The notes beneath the pieces are model-generated. The model was not told the DNA's origin. It did not search any database and saw nothing but the letters and a program-made list of their open reading frames with translations. Shown piece after piece: positions 42,367 to 52,586 of a stretch of DNA of 64,000 nt; the first letter of the stretch is position 1, and the number at the start of each line of letters is the position of its first letter. Both the position numbers and the translations under genes were made by a program. Source of the DNA: Bifidobacterium catenulatum PV20-2 (lineage in GTDB: Bacteria; Actinomycetota; Actinomycetes; Actinomycetales; Bifidobacteriaceae); the NCBI RefSeq assembly GCF_000800455.1, contig NZ_CP007456.1:2306979-2370978 (forward strand), in the 5' to 3' direction.

Positions 42367-42399
42367 ATGACGAGAAGGTGGACCCCCGGAGATTTGTGA
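42367..42399 (+). CDS. Possible 10-codon leader peptide
   Basis: ATG at 42367 with AAAGAGGA upstream opens a 10-codon frame (MTRRWTPGDL). Its TGA overlaps the GTG start of the Rpf-like gene at 42396. It has a better ribosome site than the main gene, so it may serve coupling or attenuation. Confidence 0.35.
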   Translation: MTRRWTPGDL

Positions 42400-43868
42400 C
42401 GCTTCGGCGTGCTCGCGTTACGGCATGCGTGGTCTCGTTGACGCTCGCTTCGACGCTCGCATTCGGCGTAGGCGCGCGCAAAACCGTCGCTCTGACCATC
42501 GATGGTGAAACCACCACCGTAACCACATACGCGATGAGCGTCGACCGCCTGCTGCAGGAACGCGGCATAAAGGTCAAAACGCATGATCTTGTGGAATCCA
42601 CCAGCCCCACCAACATGCTGAGCAACCATGACGTGGTGACGGTACGAAGCGCCTACCAGACCACCATCACCATCAACGGGCAGGAAGTGCCCTTCTGGAC
42701 AGTGGCGACCAGCGCCGAACAGCTGATTGGCTTTTTCGAACAAAACGAAGCAGACGCGGCAAAAGTCACCGTCAACATCGACAACGTGTACAACAAACTC
42801 ACCGGCGGACTGATCATCAACCAAAACGGGCCGGTCACCGTCATCGCAGACGGGCAAAGCTCCGAAGCACCAAATGGCAAACTGCCGGCGGCCTCCATTC
42901 TTGACTCCAAAGGCATCACGCTGAACAAGGAGGATCGCGTCAGCGTCGAAAAAGACAACGGCGAAACGATCCTGCGCGTCCGCCGCGTGACGCACGGCGA
43001 GGAGACACGCACGAAAGCGGTGCCTTTCGGCACGCAAACCATCGTCGATTCCAGCCTACAGCCCGGCGAAGTCGTGGTCCGGCAGGAAGGCGAGGAAGGC
43101 GAAATCCAGCAAACATACGACGTCACGTATGTGGATGGCGAGAAGGAAAGCGAGACGCTGACTAACGAAACGACCACGAAAATCGCCCTTGACCGGATCA
43201 TCGCAGTAGGACCGGCAGCATCTTCCGACGATTCTGGTTCGGGTGGCGGATCCGGCAATTCCGGAGATACTGGCAATGCCGACAATTCCGGGAAAAATGA
43301 TAATTCCGGAAAGAACGATAATTCGGATAAGAACAACAATTCCGATAATTCCGACAAGAAAAACGATTCGAGCAATAATTCCGATAATACGAACAATTCG
43401 GGCGACAACAAGAAAGACGACAGCGAGAAAGACGATTCCGGATCAAAAACGGACCCGGATCCGACGCCAACTCCAGACCCGACCCCCACACCGGATCCGA
43501 CACCGACGCCCACCCCGACACCGCAACCTTCCGATCCTTCGGCAGGATGCCGCCTCTGCCACCCCTCCCCCGCGCAGGCACAGGCCTACGCAGCCGGAGC
43601 CGCGGCGCAATATGGCTGGACCGGGCAAAACTGGACCGATCTGGTAAAACTGTGGACGCGCGAATCAAGCTGGCTGTGGTATGCGGAAAACGCATCCGGA
43701 GCTTACGGCATCCCGCAATCGCTTCCAGGCAGCAAAATGGCGGCATTCGGCGCAAACTGGCGTGACGATGCGGCCGTACAGATCGACTGGGGTCTAAGCT
43801 ACATCGCGCAATGCTACGGCAGCCCATCGAAGGCATGGGAGCATTCCGAGCGAATTGGATGGTATTAA
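42396..43868 (+). CDS. Rpf/Sps-like cell-wall protein (DUF348-G5-transglycosylase)
   Basis: This roughly 490-residue exported protein has an N-terminal hydrophobic signal/anchor, three DUF348 (YabE-type) repeats and a G5 domain. A long Asn/Ser/Asp-rich and then DPTPTP repeat linker follows. The C-terminus has the YGIPQSLPGSKMA block of transglycosylase-like resuscitation-promoting and aggregation-promoting factors. Catalytic Glu is expected in LWTRESSW. It likely cleaves peptidoglycan at the surface. The start is GTG: 42396 has GGAG upstream, 42378 is the alternative. Confidence 0.82.
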   Translation: MTLRRARVTACVVSLTLASTLAFGVGARKTVALTIDGETTTVTTYAMSVDRLLQERGIKVKTHDLVESTSPTNMLSNHDVVTVRSAYQTTITINGQEVPFWTVATSAEQLIGFFEQNEADAAKVTVNIDNVYNKLTGGLIINQNGPVTVIADGQSSEAPNGKLPAASILDSKGITLNKEDRVSVEKDNGETILRVRRVTHGEETRTKAVPFGTQTIVDSSLQPGEVVVRQEGEEGEIQQTYDVTYVDGEKESETLTNETTTKIALDRIIAVGPAASSDDSGSGGGSGNSGDTGNADNSGKNDNSGKNDNSDKNNNSDNSDKKNDSSNNSDNTNNSGDNKKDDSEKDDSGSKTDPDPTPTPDPTPTPDPTPTPTPTPQPSDPSAGCRLCHPSPAQAQAYAAGAAAQYGWTGQNWTDLVKLWTRESSWLWYAENASGAYGIPQSLPGSKMAAFGANWRDDAAVQIDWGLSYIAQCYGSPSKAWEHSERIGWY

Positions 43869-43942
43869 ACAACGTCGATCGCAACAATACGCAAACGTAA
43901 CAACACACACTTTTTCGTACCAGTTGAACGGATAATGAGGTA

Positions 43943-44872
43943 ATGACAGAAAACGCGAACGAAACCAACGAAATCGACGAAACTGTGCAAGGCCGCCTGC
44001 TGGGGGCTGCTGACATTCGCCGTATCGCAGCCGAGGCCGGTATCAGCCCGACAAAAAAATTCGGGCAGAATTTCGTAATCGACCCGGGCACGGTTCGTCG
44101 TATCGTGCGCGAGGCGGGTGTGACCGCCGACGATCATGTATTGGAAGTCGGACCTGGATTGGGTTCGCTGACATTGGCGATTTTGGAAACCGGCGCCACG
44201 ATGACCGCCGTGGAGATCGACCCGCCCGTTGCGGAACGACTGCCCGGCACCATCGCCGAATTCATGCCGGACGCGGTGGATCGTTTCCGTGTAGTCAACC
44301 GTGACGCACTGACCGTAACGCCGGAAAATCTGCCTGATTTCAATAATGACGATTCGTTCACTCTCGTAGCAAATCTGCCATACAACGTGGCCACGCCGAT
44401 TCTACTGACGTTGCTGGAACGTTTTGACAATCTCGGAACTTTTCTGGTGATGGTGCAGAAGGAAGTCGCGGACCGACTGAGCGAAAAGCCCGGTTCAAAG
44501 ATTTACGGCACTCCAAGCGTGAAGCTCGCATGGTACGGCACCGCGGAACGCGTGGGCATTATCGGACGCAATGTGTTCTGGCCGGCGCCGAATGTGGATT
44601 CCGCGCTGGTGCTGTTCAAACGATACGAGGGCGGGCACACGCCTTCCGCCAACAATCCCGACGGTTCCGTGGTGGACCGCACAACCGTGTTCCGTCTCAT
44701 CGACGCCGCATTTGGGCAGCGCCGCAAAACCCTGCATGCCGCGTTGAAGAAAATCGTACCTTCCGAAGCGTTTGAGCGGGCAGACATCGATCCGACGCGA
44801 CGTGGCGAGACGCTTACCATCGACGAATTCGTGGCATTGGCACGAGCCATGGGCGAGGTGTCGGCGGCATGA
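43943..44872 (+). CDS. rsmA: 16S rRNA dimethyladenosine transferase
   Basis: This 309-residue RsmA/KsgA has KKFGQNFVID, the SAM-binding EVGPGLGSLT, the NLPYNVATP catalytic motif and the NVDSALV block. It dimethylates two adenosines in helix 45 of 16S rRNA. The downstream ispE start overlaps its stop by four bases, the usual actinobacterial rsmA-ispE pair. Confidence 0.95.
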   Translation: MTENANETNEIDETVQGRLLGAADIRRIAAEAGISPTKKFGQNFVIDPGTVRRIVREAGVTADDHVLEVGPGLGSLTLAILETGATMTAVEIDPPVAERLPGTIAEFMPDAVDRFRVVNRDALTVTPENLPDFNNDDSFTLVANLPYNVATPILLTLLERFDNLGTFLVMVQKEVADRLSEKPGSKIYGTPSVKLAWYGTAERVGIIGRNVFWPAPNVDSALVLFKRYEGGHTPSANNPDGSVVDRTTVFRLIDAAFGQRRKTLHAALKKIVPSEAFERADIDPTRRGETLTIDEFVALARAMGEVSAA

Positions 44873-45777
44873 GCGGCAACGGCAACGCAATCAATGAAGT
44901 CAGTGTGGACTGCCCTGCAAAAACGAATCTGACCTTGCACGTGGGGGCACCACGCAGCGAATGGGGCGGCCGGCACGAGCTGGACACCATTTACTGCGCC
45001 GTCGGCGTATACGACACCGTCACCGTCAGCCGTAAAAAGCCCGGAGCCGGTTTCTCCTTGAATCTTGATGGCGCATATCTTGGCGATCTGGCCTCATCCG
45101 GCAGTGACATGCGACGCAACCATGCAGTGCTCGCCCTATTCGCCATGGCCGAAGCGAGCGGCCATAAACCGGACGTGGCGTTGAACATCGAAAAACGCAT
45201 TCCCGTCGGCGCAGGCATGGCGGGTGGTTCCGCCGATGCGGCCGCCACGATTCTGGCGTTGAACACGCTATGGAATCTTGATTGGCCCATAGAACGGTTG
45301 CAACAGGTCGCCGCCACATTGGGCGCGGATATGCCGTTCTGCCTGACCGGAGGCTACGCGCGAGGCACAGGCTTCGGCGAGCAGATCGAACAGCTCAGCG
45401 AGCACAGCAACGACGTGCGCGAATTGACGAAACAGGGTTGTGCGGGCCGTCTCTTGGTCGGCGCGTATCAGGCGGAACTGCGCACGCCGGAAGTGTATGC
45501 CATGTTCGACCAAATCGGCACCGGAGCAGGAGACAACAATCATCTGCAACAAGCGGCGATCTCACTGCACCCACGCAGCGGACAGGCGATCGACGAAGCG
45601 TTGCGGGCGGGCGCAAAGCAAGCGTTCGTCTCCGGATCCGGCCCTTCCGTAATCGCATTCGTACCAACCGACGAAGCCGCACGCGCCGTGCAGTCGGCAT
45701 GGCGGCAAAACCGTTGTGTCGACCGCATCATCGCCTCCAAGGCACCGGCCCATCCGATTGTGCATATCATCGCGTAA
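44869..45777 (+). CDS. ispE: 4-diphosphocytidyl-2-C-methyl-D-erythritol kinase
   Basis: This 302-residue GHMP kinase of the MEP isoprenoid pathway has CPAKTNLTLHVG at the N-terminus, the ATP loop PVGAGMAGGSADAAA and a late SGSGPSV motif. It is translationally coupled to rsmA. Confidence 0.94.
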   Translation: MSGNGNAINEVSVDCPAKTNLTLHVGAPRSEWGGRHELDTIYCAVGVYDTVTVSRKKPGAGFSLNLDGAYLGDLASSGSDMRRNHAVLALFAMAEASGHKPDVALNIEKRIPVGAGMAGGSADAAATILALNTLWNLDWPIERLQQVAATLGADMPFCLTGGYARGTGFGEQIEQLSEHSNDVRELTKQGCAGRLLVGAYQAELRTPEVYAMFDQIGTGAGDNNHLQQAAISLHPRSGQAIDEALRAGAKQAFVSGSGPSVIAFVPTDEAARAVQSAWRQNRCVDRIIASKAPAHPIVHIIA

Positions 45778-45820
45778 CAGTAAGGTTGAAGTCAACCGTT
45801 TTTTGGAGAAGGACTCGTAC

Positions 45821-46444
45821 ATGACTCAGGCTAACGACGAGCGCGCCGCGCGCAAACAGTACATTCGCCGCCGTCAGAAGGTGGCGTTCACCATCACCGG
45901 CGCCATTTTGACGGTCGCATTGGTGATTTCCTTGCTGTTCTTCTTCCATGTTGGAGGATTGGGCAAAGTCAATTCGGCTGCAGTACAGCCGAATTACGGC
46001 CAGCAGGCTCCTTGCGCCGCCCAGGAACAGGACGGCAGCAAAGGCAAGTACGTGGAGAACCGCAACATCACCGTGCGCGTGCTCAACGGCACTGAATTCT
46101 CCGGCTTCGCACAGGCCGTCAGCAGCGCGCTGCAGAATCGCGAGTTCAACACCCAGGCCGCTGGCAACTACACCAGTTCCAAGGTGGAACGCACGATGAT
46201 CATCTTCGGCAAGAATGCCATTAATCAGGCGTACACGGTGAACAGCAACTTCACCGACGCAAAAATGGTGATGGACGATCGCGAGGATATGCTGATCGAC
46301 GTTGTGGTCGGCGCGACCTTCGACAATCTACAGAATCAGAAGCAAGTGCCGACCGCCGGCAAGGAGATCGAAAGCTTCGAAGGATGCGTTACCGTCGACA
46401 AGATGACTGACGTACAGAAGGCCCCCGAACACGACGCAGTTTGA
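45821..46444 (+). CDS. LytR_C domain membrane protein
   Basis: This 207-residue protein has a basic cytoplasmic start, one transmembrane helix (about 25-45) and an external LytR_C domain (about 85-180; NITVRVLNGTEFSGFAQ). Such domains accompany LCP cell-wall ligases, but no LCP catalytic domain is present. Function unknown. GGAGAAGGA precedes the ATG. Confidence 0.75.
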   Translation: MTQANDERAARKQYIRRRQKVAFTITGAILTVALVISLLFFFHVGGLGKVNSAAVQPNYGQQAPCAAQEQDGSKGKYVENRNITVRVLNGTEFSGFAQAVSSALQNREFNTQAAGNYTSSKVERTMIIFGKNAINQAYTVNSNFTDAKMVMDDREDMLIDVVVGATFDNLQNQKQVPTAGKEIESFEGCVTVDKMTDVQKAPEHDAV

Positions 46445-46470
46445 TTTGTAGAGTTTGTGAATTTGCAGAC

Positions 46471-46518
46471 TGACCGCACGACTTCATTTTTCGTTCGAAA
46501 ATGCAAATCGTGCGGTCA
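46471..46518. terminator. Convergent bidirectional terminator
   Basis: TGACCGCACGA and its complement enclose a second small hairpin (CATTTT/AAAATG). It separates the plus-strand LytR_C gene from the minus-strand cca gene. T-rich and A-rich flanks suit both directions. Confidence 0.75.
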
Positions 46519-46549
46519 AAATATTGAAATCGTGAGATCAGCAGGCAGA

Positions 46550-48013
46550 TTATTCGGCCTGCTGCTCCTCATACCAGCGATTCAGCTCGGCAACAGCGAC
46601 ATCATGCTCGACCGGGCCGTTATCGAGACGATATTCCAGCATGTGCTTGTACGCCTTGCCAACCAGCGGTCCCGGTTCAATGCCGAGCAGCTGCATGATT
46701 TCGTCACCATTCAGATCAGGGCGGATCGCGTCGAAATCCTCCTTCTCCTTCAGATCGCGCACGCGCTGTTCCATCTCGTCCATCGCCGACGAGAACACCA
46801 TGGCCTTGCGCTTGTTCTGCGTGGTAGCATCGGCACGCGTAAGACGGTTCAGACGCTCGTACAGCGGGCCTGCGTCTTTGACGTAACGACGGACCGCGGA
46901 ATCCGTCCACGGCTCCTCCACGTAACCATGGAAGCGCAAGTGCAGATTGACCAGCTCGCTGACGTCCTCGACCATGTGATGGTCGAAATGCAATGCCTTA
47001 AGGCGCTTGCGGGTCATTTTCGCGCCGACGGCATCATGATGATGGAAACTCACCTTGCCGCCCGCCTCGAAACGACGGGTCTTTGGCTTGCCGATGTCAT
47101 GCATGAGCGCGGCCAAACGCAACGTCAGATCCGGAGCTGGCACAGGGCCGTCCGGGCCGGTTTCGAGAGCGACAGCACGATCAATGACGATCATGGTGTG
47201 CTCGAATACGTCCTTATGACGATGATGTTCGTCAATTTCGAGCTGCAATGCCGGAATTTCCGGGAAGACAATATCCGCAAGACCGGAATCGACCAACGCT
47301 TCGATACCTGCACGCGGGCGATCGGACAGCAGCATTTTGACCAGTTCGTCGCGTACGCGCTCGGCGGAAACGATTTCGATGCGATCGACCATGTCAGTCA
47401 GCGCTTCGGCGGTTTCAGGTTCGATGCGGAAGCCCAGTTGTGCCACGAAACGCACGGCACGCATCATGCGCAGCGGATCATCGTCGAACGACTGGCGAGG
47501 ATCGACCGGGGTGCGCAACACGCCCTTGGACAAATCGTTCGCGCCGCCGAACGGGTCGACGAATTCCAGTTCCGGCACACGCAACGCCATGGCGTTCACC
47601 GTGAAATCGCGGCGGGAAAGATCACCTTCCAGCGTGTCGCCATAATTGACTTCCGGCTTGCGCGAGTCGGGGTCATACGTGTCGGAACGGTAAGTCGTTA
47701 CCTCAACCTGCACTTCCGTGCCATCCTCACGACGACGCATCGCGCCCAACGTGCCGAATTTGCGTCCCATATCCCAAAATCCGTCACGCCCGAAACGGCG
47801 CAAAATATGTTCAAACTGCTCAGGACGCGCCGATGTGCAAAAATCCAAATCATGCGATTTGCGATGCAACAGCAGGTCCCGGACAGGACCTCCCACCAAC
47901 GCCAATTCATAGCCTTCTTCGGCGAACATACGCCCTAATTCAATGGCCTCTGGCCACACTTCGAAGTTCACGCCATCCCTTTCCGGCACCACAAGTTTCT
48001 GCCCTACCAGCAT
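46550..48013 (-). CDS. cca: CCA tRNA nucleotidyltransferase (PcnB/Cca family)
   Basis: This 487-residue class II nucleotidyltransferase has LALVGGPVRDLLL, DLDFCTSA carboxylates, RRDFTVNAMALR and the RFVAQLGFRIEPET block, then an HD domain (HDIGKPKTRR). Because the tRNA gene here lacks encoded CCA, the genome needs this enzyme. The ATG at 48013 follows AGGTGGGG. It is divergent from the Nudix gene with a 43-base spacer, the same order as in mycobacteria. Confidence 0.92.
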   Translation of the reverse strand: MLVGQKLVVPERDGVNFEVWPEAIELGRMFAEEGYELALVGGPVRDLLLHRKSHDLDFCTSARPEQFEHILRRFGRDGFWDMGRKFGTLGAMRRREDGTEVQVEVTTYRSDTYDPDSRKPEVNYGDTLEGDLSRRDFTVNAMALRVPELEFVDPFGGANDLSKGVLRTPVDPRQSFDDDPLRMMRAVRFVAQLGFRIEPETAEALTDMVDRIEIVSAERVRDELVKMLLSDRPRAGIEALVDSGLADIVFPEIPALQLEIDEHHRHKDVFEHTMIVIDRAVALETGPDGPVPAPDLTLRLAALMHDIGKPKTRRFEAGGKVSFHHHDAVGAKMTRKRLKALHFDHHMVEDVSELVNLHLRFHGYVEEPWTDSAVRRYVKDAGPLYERLNRLTRADATTQNKRKAMVFSSAMDEMEQRVRDLKEKEDFDAIRPDLNGDEIMQLLGIEPGPLVGKAYKHMLEYRLDNGPVEHDVAVAELNRWYEEQQAE

Positions 48014-48056
48014 ACCGTTACCCCACCTGCACACAGAATTGAGTATGGTTGGAATC

Positions 48057-48707
48057 ATGATTACGCCCGCAGACCTTGCACGCATGCTTGCCCATGCTGC
48101 GGACGACCATACCCAAAATCCGATGGCACCGGACAAACTGCTATACACATCGCAGTCCGTTTCCTTGCGGCAAGAGACCATCATCACGCCTAGCGCACCC
48201 ACCCCAGCAATGATGCCGCAGCGGCGCGCCACAGACGGTCCGACCACCTTCGCCTCGCTCGACGCGCAGGAACTGCCGGTGGTACGCGAATATTCGGCGG
48301 GCGGTCTCGTATTCGACGACAAGGGGCGTGTGGCGATCATCGCACGTCATTCACGCAGCGGGCATTTGGAATGGTGCCTGCCGAAAGGTCATATCGAAAA
48401 AGGCGAGACACCGCAGCAAACCGCCGTTCGCGAAGTACATGAGGAAACCGGCATTTTGGGTGAAGTGGTCGATTCCATCGCCACCATCGACTACTGGTTC
48501 ACGGGAACCAGCCAGCGCGTACACAAGCTGGTGCATCACTTCGCATTGCGCCAGATCGGCGGCGAGCTGACGGTGGAAGGCGACCCGGACCATGAGGCAG
48601 AAGACGCGATTTGGGTGGATTTTGCTGATTTGGACGACGTTCTCAGCTACCCGAACGAACGAAAGATAGCATGGTTGTACGCAAGGAAACTCAACAGACA
48701 GGCGTGA
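48057..48707 (+). CDS. Nudix hydrolase
   Basis: This 216-residue protein carries the complete Nudix box GHIEKGETPQQTAVREVHEETGI in the middle (first and last residues named; Gly, RE..EE..G all present). A roughly 75-residue N-terminal extension precedes it. It corresponds by position to mycobacterial MutT4. Substrate unknown. Start ATG at 48057 or 48045; no strong ribosome site precedes either, so it may be leaderless. Confidence 0.84.
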   Translation: MITPADLARMLAHAADDHTQNPMAPDKLLYTSQSVSLRQETIITPSAPTPAMMPQRRATDGPTTFASLDAQELPVVREYSAGGLVFDDKGRVAIIARHSRSGHLEWCLPKGHIEKGETPQQTAVREVHEETGILGEVVDSIATIDYWFTGTSQRVHKLVHHFALRQIGGELTVEGDPDHEAEDAIWVDFADLDDVLSYPNERKIAWLYARKLNRQA

Positions 48708-50833
48708 AGGTGAATCAACCCGCACAACGGAACGTTCCGCACGGCATACGTGCTCTTTCGGCAATCCTCGCCATGGTCATGACCATGGCGTTGATGTTGT
48801 TATACGCACCTACGCCACATGCCAAAGCCGAAGAAACACAGGAAACACAATCGGGAGCCATGCTGTCGATCGACTCCTCCACAGCCGTGCTGACAGACAC
48901 TTCCGGCTATCATCTGAGCGCAACGGTGACCAACACCACAGATCAGGAAATCCCATCGGGCACGCTGACCCTCGCCATGAACGCCTTCTACACGTTCGTG
49001 TCGCGCAACGATATCCAGGAATGGTCGGAAGGCACCGGGCAGATCCCAACGCCCGATATCGTGGGCCAGAGCGAGGTTCCCGCGCTTCAACCGGGAGCTT
49101 CAGCGAACGTGCGCATCGACGCGGAATCAAGCCAAGAGGCACTGGCATCCATTAACTCCTGGGGTCCCAAGCCCATCACTCTCAGCTATGAGGCCGGCGG
49201 AGTCCAGCAAGACAAAGCACACACTTTCGCAACACGGACCGGAGCTGGAATCAATACCCCCGACACGCCCGCGATGAATATCACCATCGTACAGCCGCTC
49301 GAAGCGCAAGGATGGACCACCGACAACACCATGCTGGAACAGCTCGTCAACAAAGGTGGTGTCACTTCCGCAGAACTTTCGAAAATCGCCGTTCCCGGCA
49401 AAGAAGACGAGGCACGACTCAAGTCGCTGGAACAGACGTTCACCAAGCATGACAAACTGCAGGTGGTGGCCGATCCAACCTATCTGAAGGCGATGCCAAT
49501 GCCGACGCAAGTCGACGGCATCACGCAACCGGCCCTATTCGACATCACCGCCTATTCCGCGCTGAACGACAGCAAAACCTATGATTCGGCAAGCGTCGGC
49601 ACCTCGCAATGGAACGCCAAACAGGCCTTGAAAAACTATCAATTGGCGTTGGGCGACCCGAACGCGAGTATGACCACGTATGCATGGCAGGGCACCGGCA
49701 ATTGGACGATCGAGGCGCTCACGAAAGCCAAGCAGCAGGGGTACGACACCGTCATCGCCACGCATGATTTCGAAGAGAACGATGCGGCCACCGCGGAAAC
49801 AGGCAAGGCCATAGTTGCCACCGACGCGGGCAACGTCACCGTGCTGACTGCGCAAAGCGTGCTTTCCAACCTTGCACAAGGCAAGGCGACCAGTGCCAAC
49901 GCTGAAGCGGATGGCGAGGGTACAACGGCCGGGCGTCTCGCACGATTCGTCGCGCAAAGCGCGTTCTACCAAATGGAACAGCCGTATGCGGAACGCAACC
50001 TGCTGGTCTGCCTAAGCGACAATTCCGACCCAGCCGTCGTGGACGCGCTGATGACGGACGTCGAACAATCGCCATGGCTGAACATCACCGATCTGAACAC
50101 ATTAAGCAACGCCGACCCCGCCTTGAGCGGCGACGATGCGGCCGCGATCGTGCCGCAATCCGACGGAATCAATGATGCGACGCAAGCCAATCTCAGGCAG
50201 ACGCTCAACACGCTGGCAGCCTCGACAAACGACATCAAACGATTCAATGCGTCCATCCTCACCGACGTCGCCGACGATGCCAAGCAGGCCCCCACAGGCC
50301 TCAAAGCGTGGCGCAGGCAGCTCGTCAACGCGCACGGCATCATGGCCCTGCACGCGCTAGGCGGCGAAAACCCAGCCGGAAGCACCATGGTGGAAGGAGC
50401 CGGGCAACTGGCGTCCCTGCTCATCAACGGCGTGGCCATCACACCGACGGAAAACGTCAACGTGGTCAGCGAAACCGCGCAAATGCCCGTTACCATCAGC
50501 AACAGCCACCCCTATCCGGTCACGGTAAAAGTCTCATCGTTGACCAACTCCATGCAGATCGTCACTTCGCGTTTCGACACCGTGGAAGTGCCCGCGCACG
50601 GCGAAGCCCAAGTGGCGTTCACCATCCGCGTGGCCACCTCTGGCACCGCGGATGCCACGCTCAGCCTGCAGGACAGGCAGGGCATCACATTCGGAGCGAC
50701 ACAAACCACCCACATCACCAGCGCATTGCAGATCAGCGACAAAACCGGCTTCATCATCATCGGCATCGCCGTGCTGCTTGGAGCTTTGGGACTGTGGCGC
50801 CAATTCCACCGTAAGAAGGATCCCGACGAATGA
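48671..50833 (+). CDS. DUF6049 secreted/membrane protein
   Basis: This protein of about 709-720 residues has a signal-like helix (about 25-50), a large external part with Ig-like segments at both ends, and one transmembrane helix near the C-terminus (DKTGFIIIGIAVLLGALGLW) with a basic stop. It matches the conserved actinobacterial gene between the Nudix gene and murJ (Rv3909 in M. tuberculosis). A role with MurJ is inferred. GTG at 48704, overlapping the Nudix stop as GTGA, is a good alternative start. Confidence 0.8.
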   Translation: MVVRKETQQTGVKVNQPAQRNVPHGIRALSAILAMVMTMALMLLYAPTPHAKAEETQETQSGAMLSIDSSTAVLTDTSGYHLSATVTNTTDQEIPSGTLTLAMNAFYTFVSRNDIQEWSEGTGQIPTPDIVGQSEVPALQPGASANVRIDAESSQEALASINSWGPKPITLSYEAGGVQQDKAHTFATRTGAGINTPDTPAMNITIVQPLEAQGWTTDNTMLEQLVNKGGVTSAELSKIAVPGKEDEARLKSLEQTFTKHDKLQVVADPTYLKAMPMPTQVDGITQPALFDITAYSALNDSKTYDSASVGTSQWNAKQALKNYQLALGDPNASMTTYAWQGTGNWTIEALTKAKQQGYDTVIATHDFEENDAATAETGKAIVATDAGNVTVLTAQSVLSNLAQGKATSANAEADGEGTTAGRLARFVAQSAFYQMEQPYAERNLLVCLSDNSDPAVVDALMTDVEQSPWLNITDLNTLSNADPALSGDDAAAIVPQSDGINDATQANLRQTLNTLAASTNDIKRFNASILTDVADDAKQAPTGLKAWRRQLVNAHGIMALHALGGENPAGSTMVEGAGQLASLLINGVAITPTENVNVVSETAQMPVTISNSHPYPVTVKVSSLTNSMQIVTSRFDTVEVPAHGEAQVAFTIRVATSGTADATLSLQDRQGITFGATQTTHITSALQISDKTGFIIIGIAVLLGALGLWRQFHRKKDPDE

Positions 50834-52545
50834 GTTCTTCCGTTGGCCGTAATTCACTAATCATGGCCTCCGGCACCGCGGCCTCGCGCGTGACCGGGCA
50901 AATCCGTACCATTCTGCTCGCTTGGGCTTTAGGCACCACCGGCTATGCGGCAAACGCCTATCAAGCCGGATCCATGATTCCGCAGGTCATCTACACTCTG
51001 GTTTCCGGCGGTATCTTCAACGCCGTGCTCGTACCGCAGATCGTGCGCACGTTGAAGGCGAAAGACGCCGAAACCAAGCTCAACAAGCTCATCACACTCG
51101 CCATCACCATGTTGTTGACGGTGGCGATTCTGATGGCGCTGTGCACGCCGTTGCTCACCAGACTGTATGTGAACGGCGGCCCGGAAACCATGGCGTTGGC
51201 AACCTCGTTCACCCTGTGGTGCATGCCCCAAATCTTCTTCTACGGCCTGTATACGGTGATCGGCCAGATTCTTGCAGCTAAAGACCATTTCACCGCGTAT
51301 GCGTGGAGTTCGGTGGGCGCGAACATCATCAGCTGCATCGGTTTCGGCACATTCATCGCATTGTTCGGCCGCGCCACGGAACATCCGCTTGATTTCTGGA
51401 CCGCCGACAAAATCGCTTTGACGGCCGGAACATGGACGTTAGGCGTGGTATTCCAAGCATTGGTGTTGTTCATTCCGCTGACCAAAATCGGATTGAAATA
51501 CCGCCCGCAATTCGGACTTCGCGGCATCGGCTTGCGTTCGATGGGTCCGGTCGCGGCTTGGAGCGTCGGCATTGTCGTAATCGACCAGCTCGCCAATATC
51601 GTAATCACGCGTACCTCCACTAACGCGCCGATGCTCGCGCAGCAGCAGTTCGGCATCAATCCGCTCGACGTGGCCGGCAATGCTTCATACCAGAACGCGT
51701 ACACGATTTACATGCTGCCGTATTCGCTGATTGCCGTTTCGCTGGCAACTGCGATTTTCCCGAAAATATCCCGTGCGGTCGCCGACCATAATATCGCCGA
51801 AGCGCGCATCGATCTCAGCCAGGCGCTGCGTAATATGGGCGTAATCATGTGCTATTTCTCGGTCGCTTTCGTAGTGATGCCCGTTCCGATCATTCTCGCG
51901 TTGCTGCCGTCCGTAAGCGTCAAGGAAGCCATTCTCATGGCGGGACCGCTTATTGCACTTGGCGTGGGACTTCCCTTCGCCAGCGCATATCTGATTATTC
52001 AACGCACGTTCTACGCATTCGAAGACGGCAAATCGCCGTTCATTTTCATGCTGTTCGCCATGGGCATTCAAGCGATAGGCGTGATAATCGGCGCGAAACT
52101 ACTCCCCCCTACTGAGTGGACGACAATGATCGGCACGGTAGGAGCCATAAGCTACATACTGCCGATTCCCATCCTGTATGTCATGCTGCGCAAACGATTC
52201 GAAAACAATATCGACGGTCTACGCATCGCCGTCTCGTATATAAAATCGATTGGCGCGGCAGCAACGGCCATGTTCATCGGCGTGACGGCACGCGACAGCA
52301 TCTACCAGCTTGTCGGCGCCCAGATCGGAGCGGTGGACGGTCATATGAACTGGATTCAGGCAGTGTCGTGTGCCGCACTGCTGGCCATAGTGACCTTCAT
52401 CGTTTACGTAGGCATGTTGCGGCTGCTGCGTTCCGAGGAATTCGATGAGGCGATCGCACTGATTTACTCACGTATTCCCGGACTTCGCAAGCCGACCAGC
52501 CCCAACGATAGACTGGGACAGGGCGACGCCGAAAACGGCGAGTGA
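50830..52545 (+). CDS. murJ: Lipid II flippase MurJ
   Basis: This 571-residue MviN/MurJ family protein has about 14 helices, with the conserved start ASGTAASRVTGQIRTILLAWALG and SGGIFNAVLVPQI. It moves lipid II across the membrane for peptidoglycan synthesis. It ends after the last helix and a short tail; the kinase-like domain fused to MurJ in mycobacteria is encoded by the next gene. ATGA overlap joins it to the DUF6049 gene. Confidence 0.93.
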   Translation: MSSSVGRNSLIMASGTAASRVTGQIRTILLAWALGTTGYAANAYQAGSMIPQVIYTLVSGGIFNAVLVPQIVRTLKAKDAETKLNKLITLAITMLLTVAILMALCTPLLTRLYVNGGPETMALATSFTLWCMPQIFFYGLYTVIGQILAAKDHFTAYAWSSVGANIISCIGFGTFIALFGRATEHPLDFWTADKIALTAGTWTLGVVFQALVLFIPLTKIGLKYRPQFGLRGIGLRSMGPVAAWSVGIVVIDQLANIVITRTSTNAPMLAQQQFGINPLDVAGNASYQNAYTIYMLPYSLIAVSLATAIFPKISRAVADHNIAEARIDLSQALRNMGVIMCYFSVAFVVMPVPIILALLPSVSVKEAILMAGPLIALGVGLPFASAYLIIQRTFYAFEDGKSPFIFMLFAMGIQAIGVIIGAKLLPPTEWTTMIGTVGAISYILPIPILYVMLRKRFENNIDGLRIAVSYIKSIGAAATAMFIGVTARDSIYQLVGAQIGAVDGHMNWIQAVSCAALLAIVTFIVYVGMLRLLRSEEFDEAIALIYSRIPGLRKPTSPNDRLGQGDAENGE

Positions 52546-52586
52546 CCATAGGCAGAACAAACGTTTACAAAAAGTTGAAGGAACCC

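Noticed and set aside
46471..46518. Possible dispersed repeat related to 54715-54735 (AATCGTGCGG)
   Set aside because: The shared stretch is only about ten bases and the first copy is well explained as a terminator.
48045..48056. Upstream ATG for the Nudix gene
   Set aside because: Kept only as an alternative start; neither ATG has a strong ribosome site, so the choice cannot be settled here.
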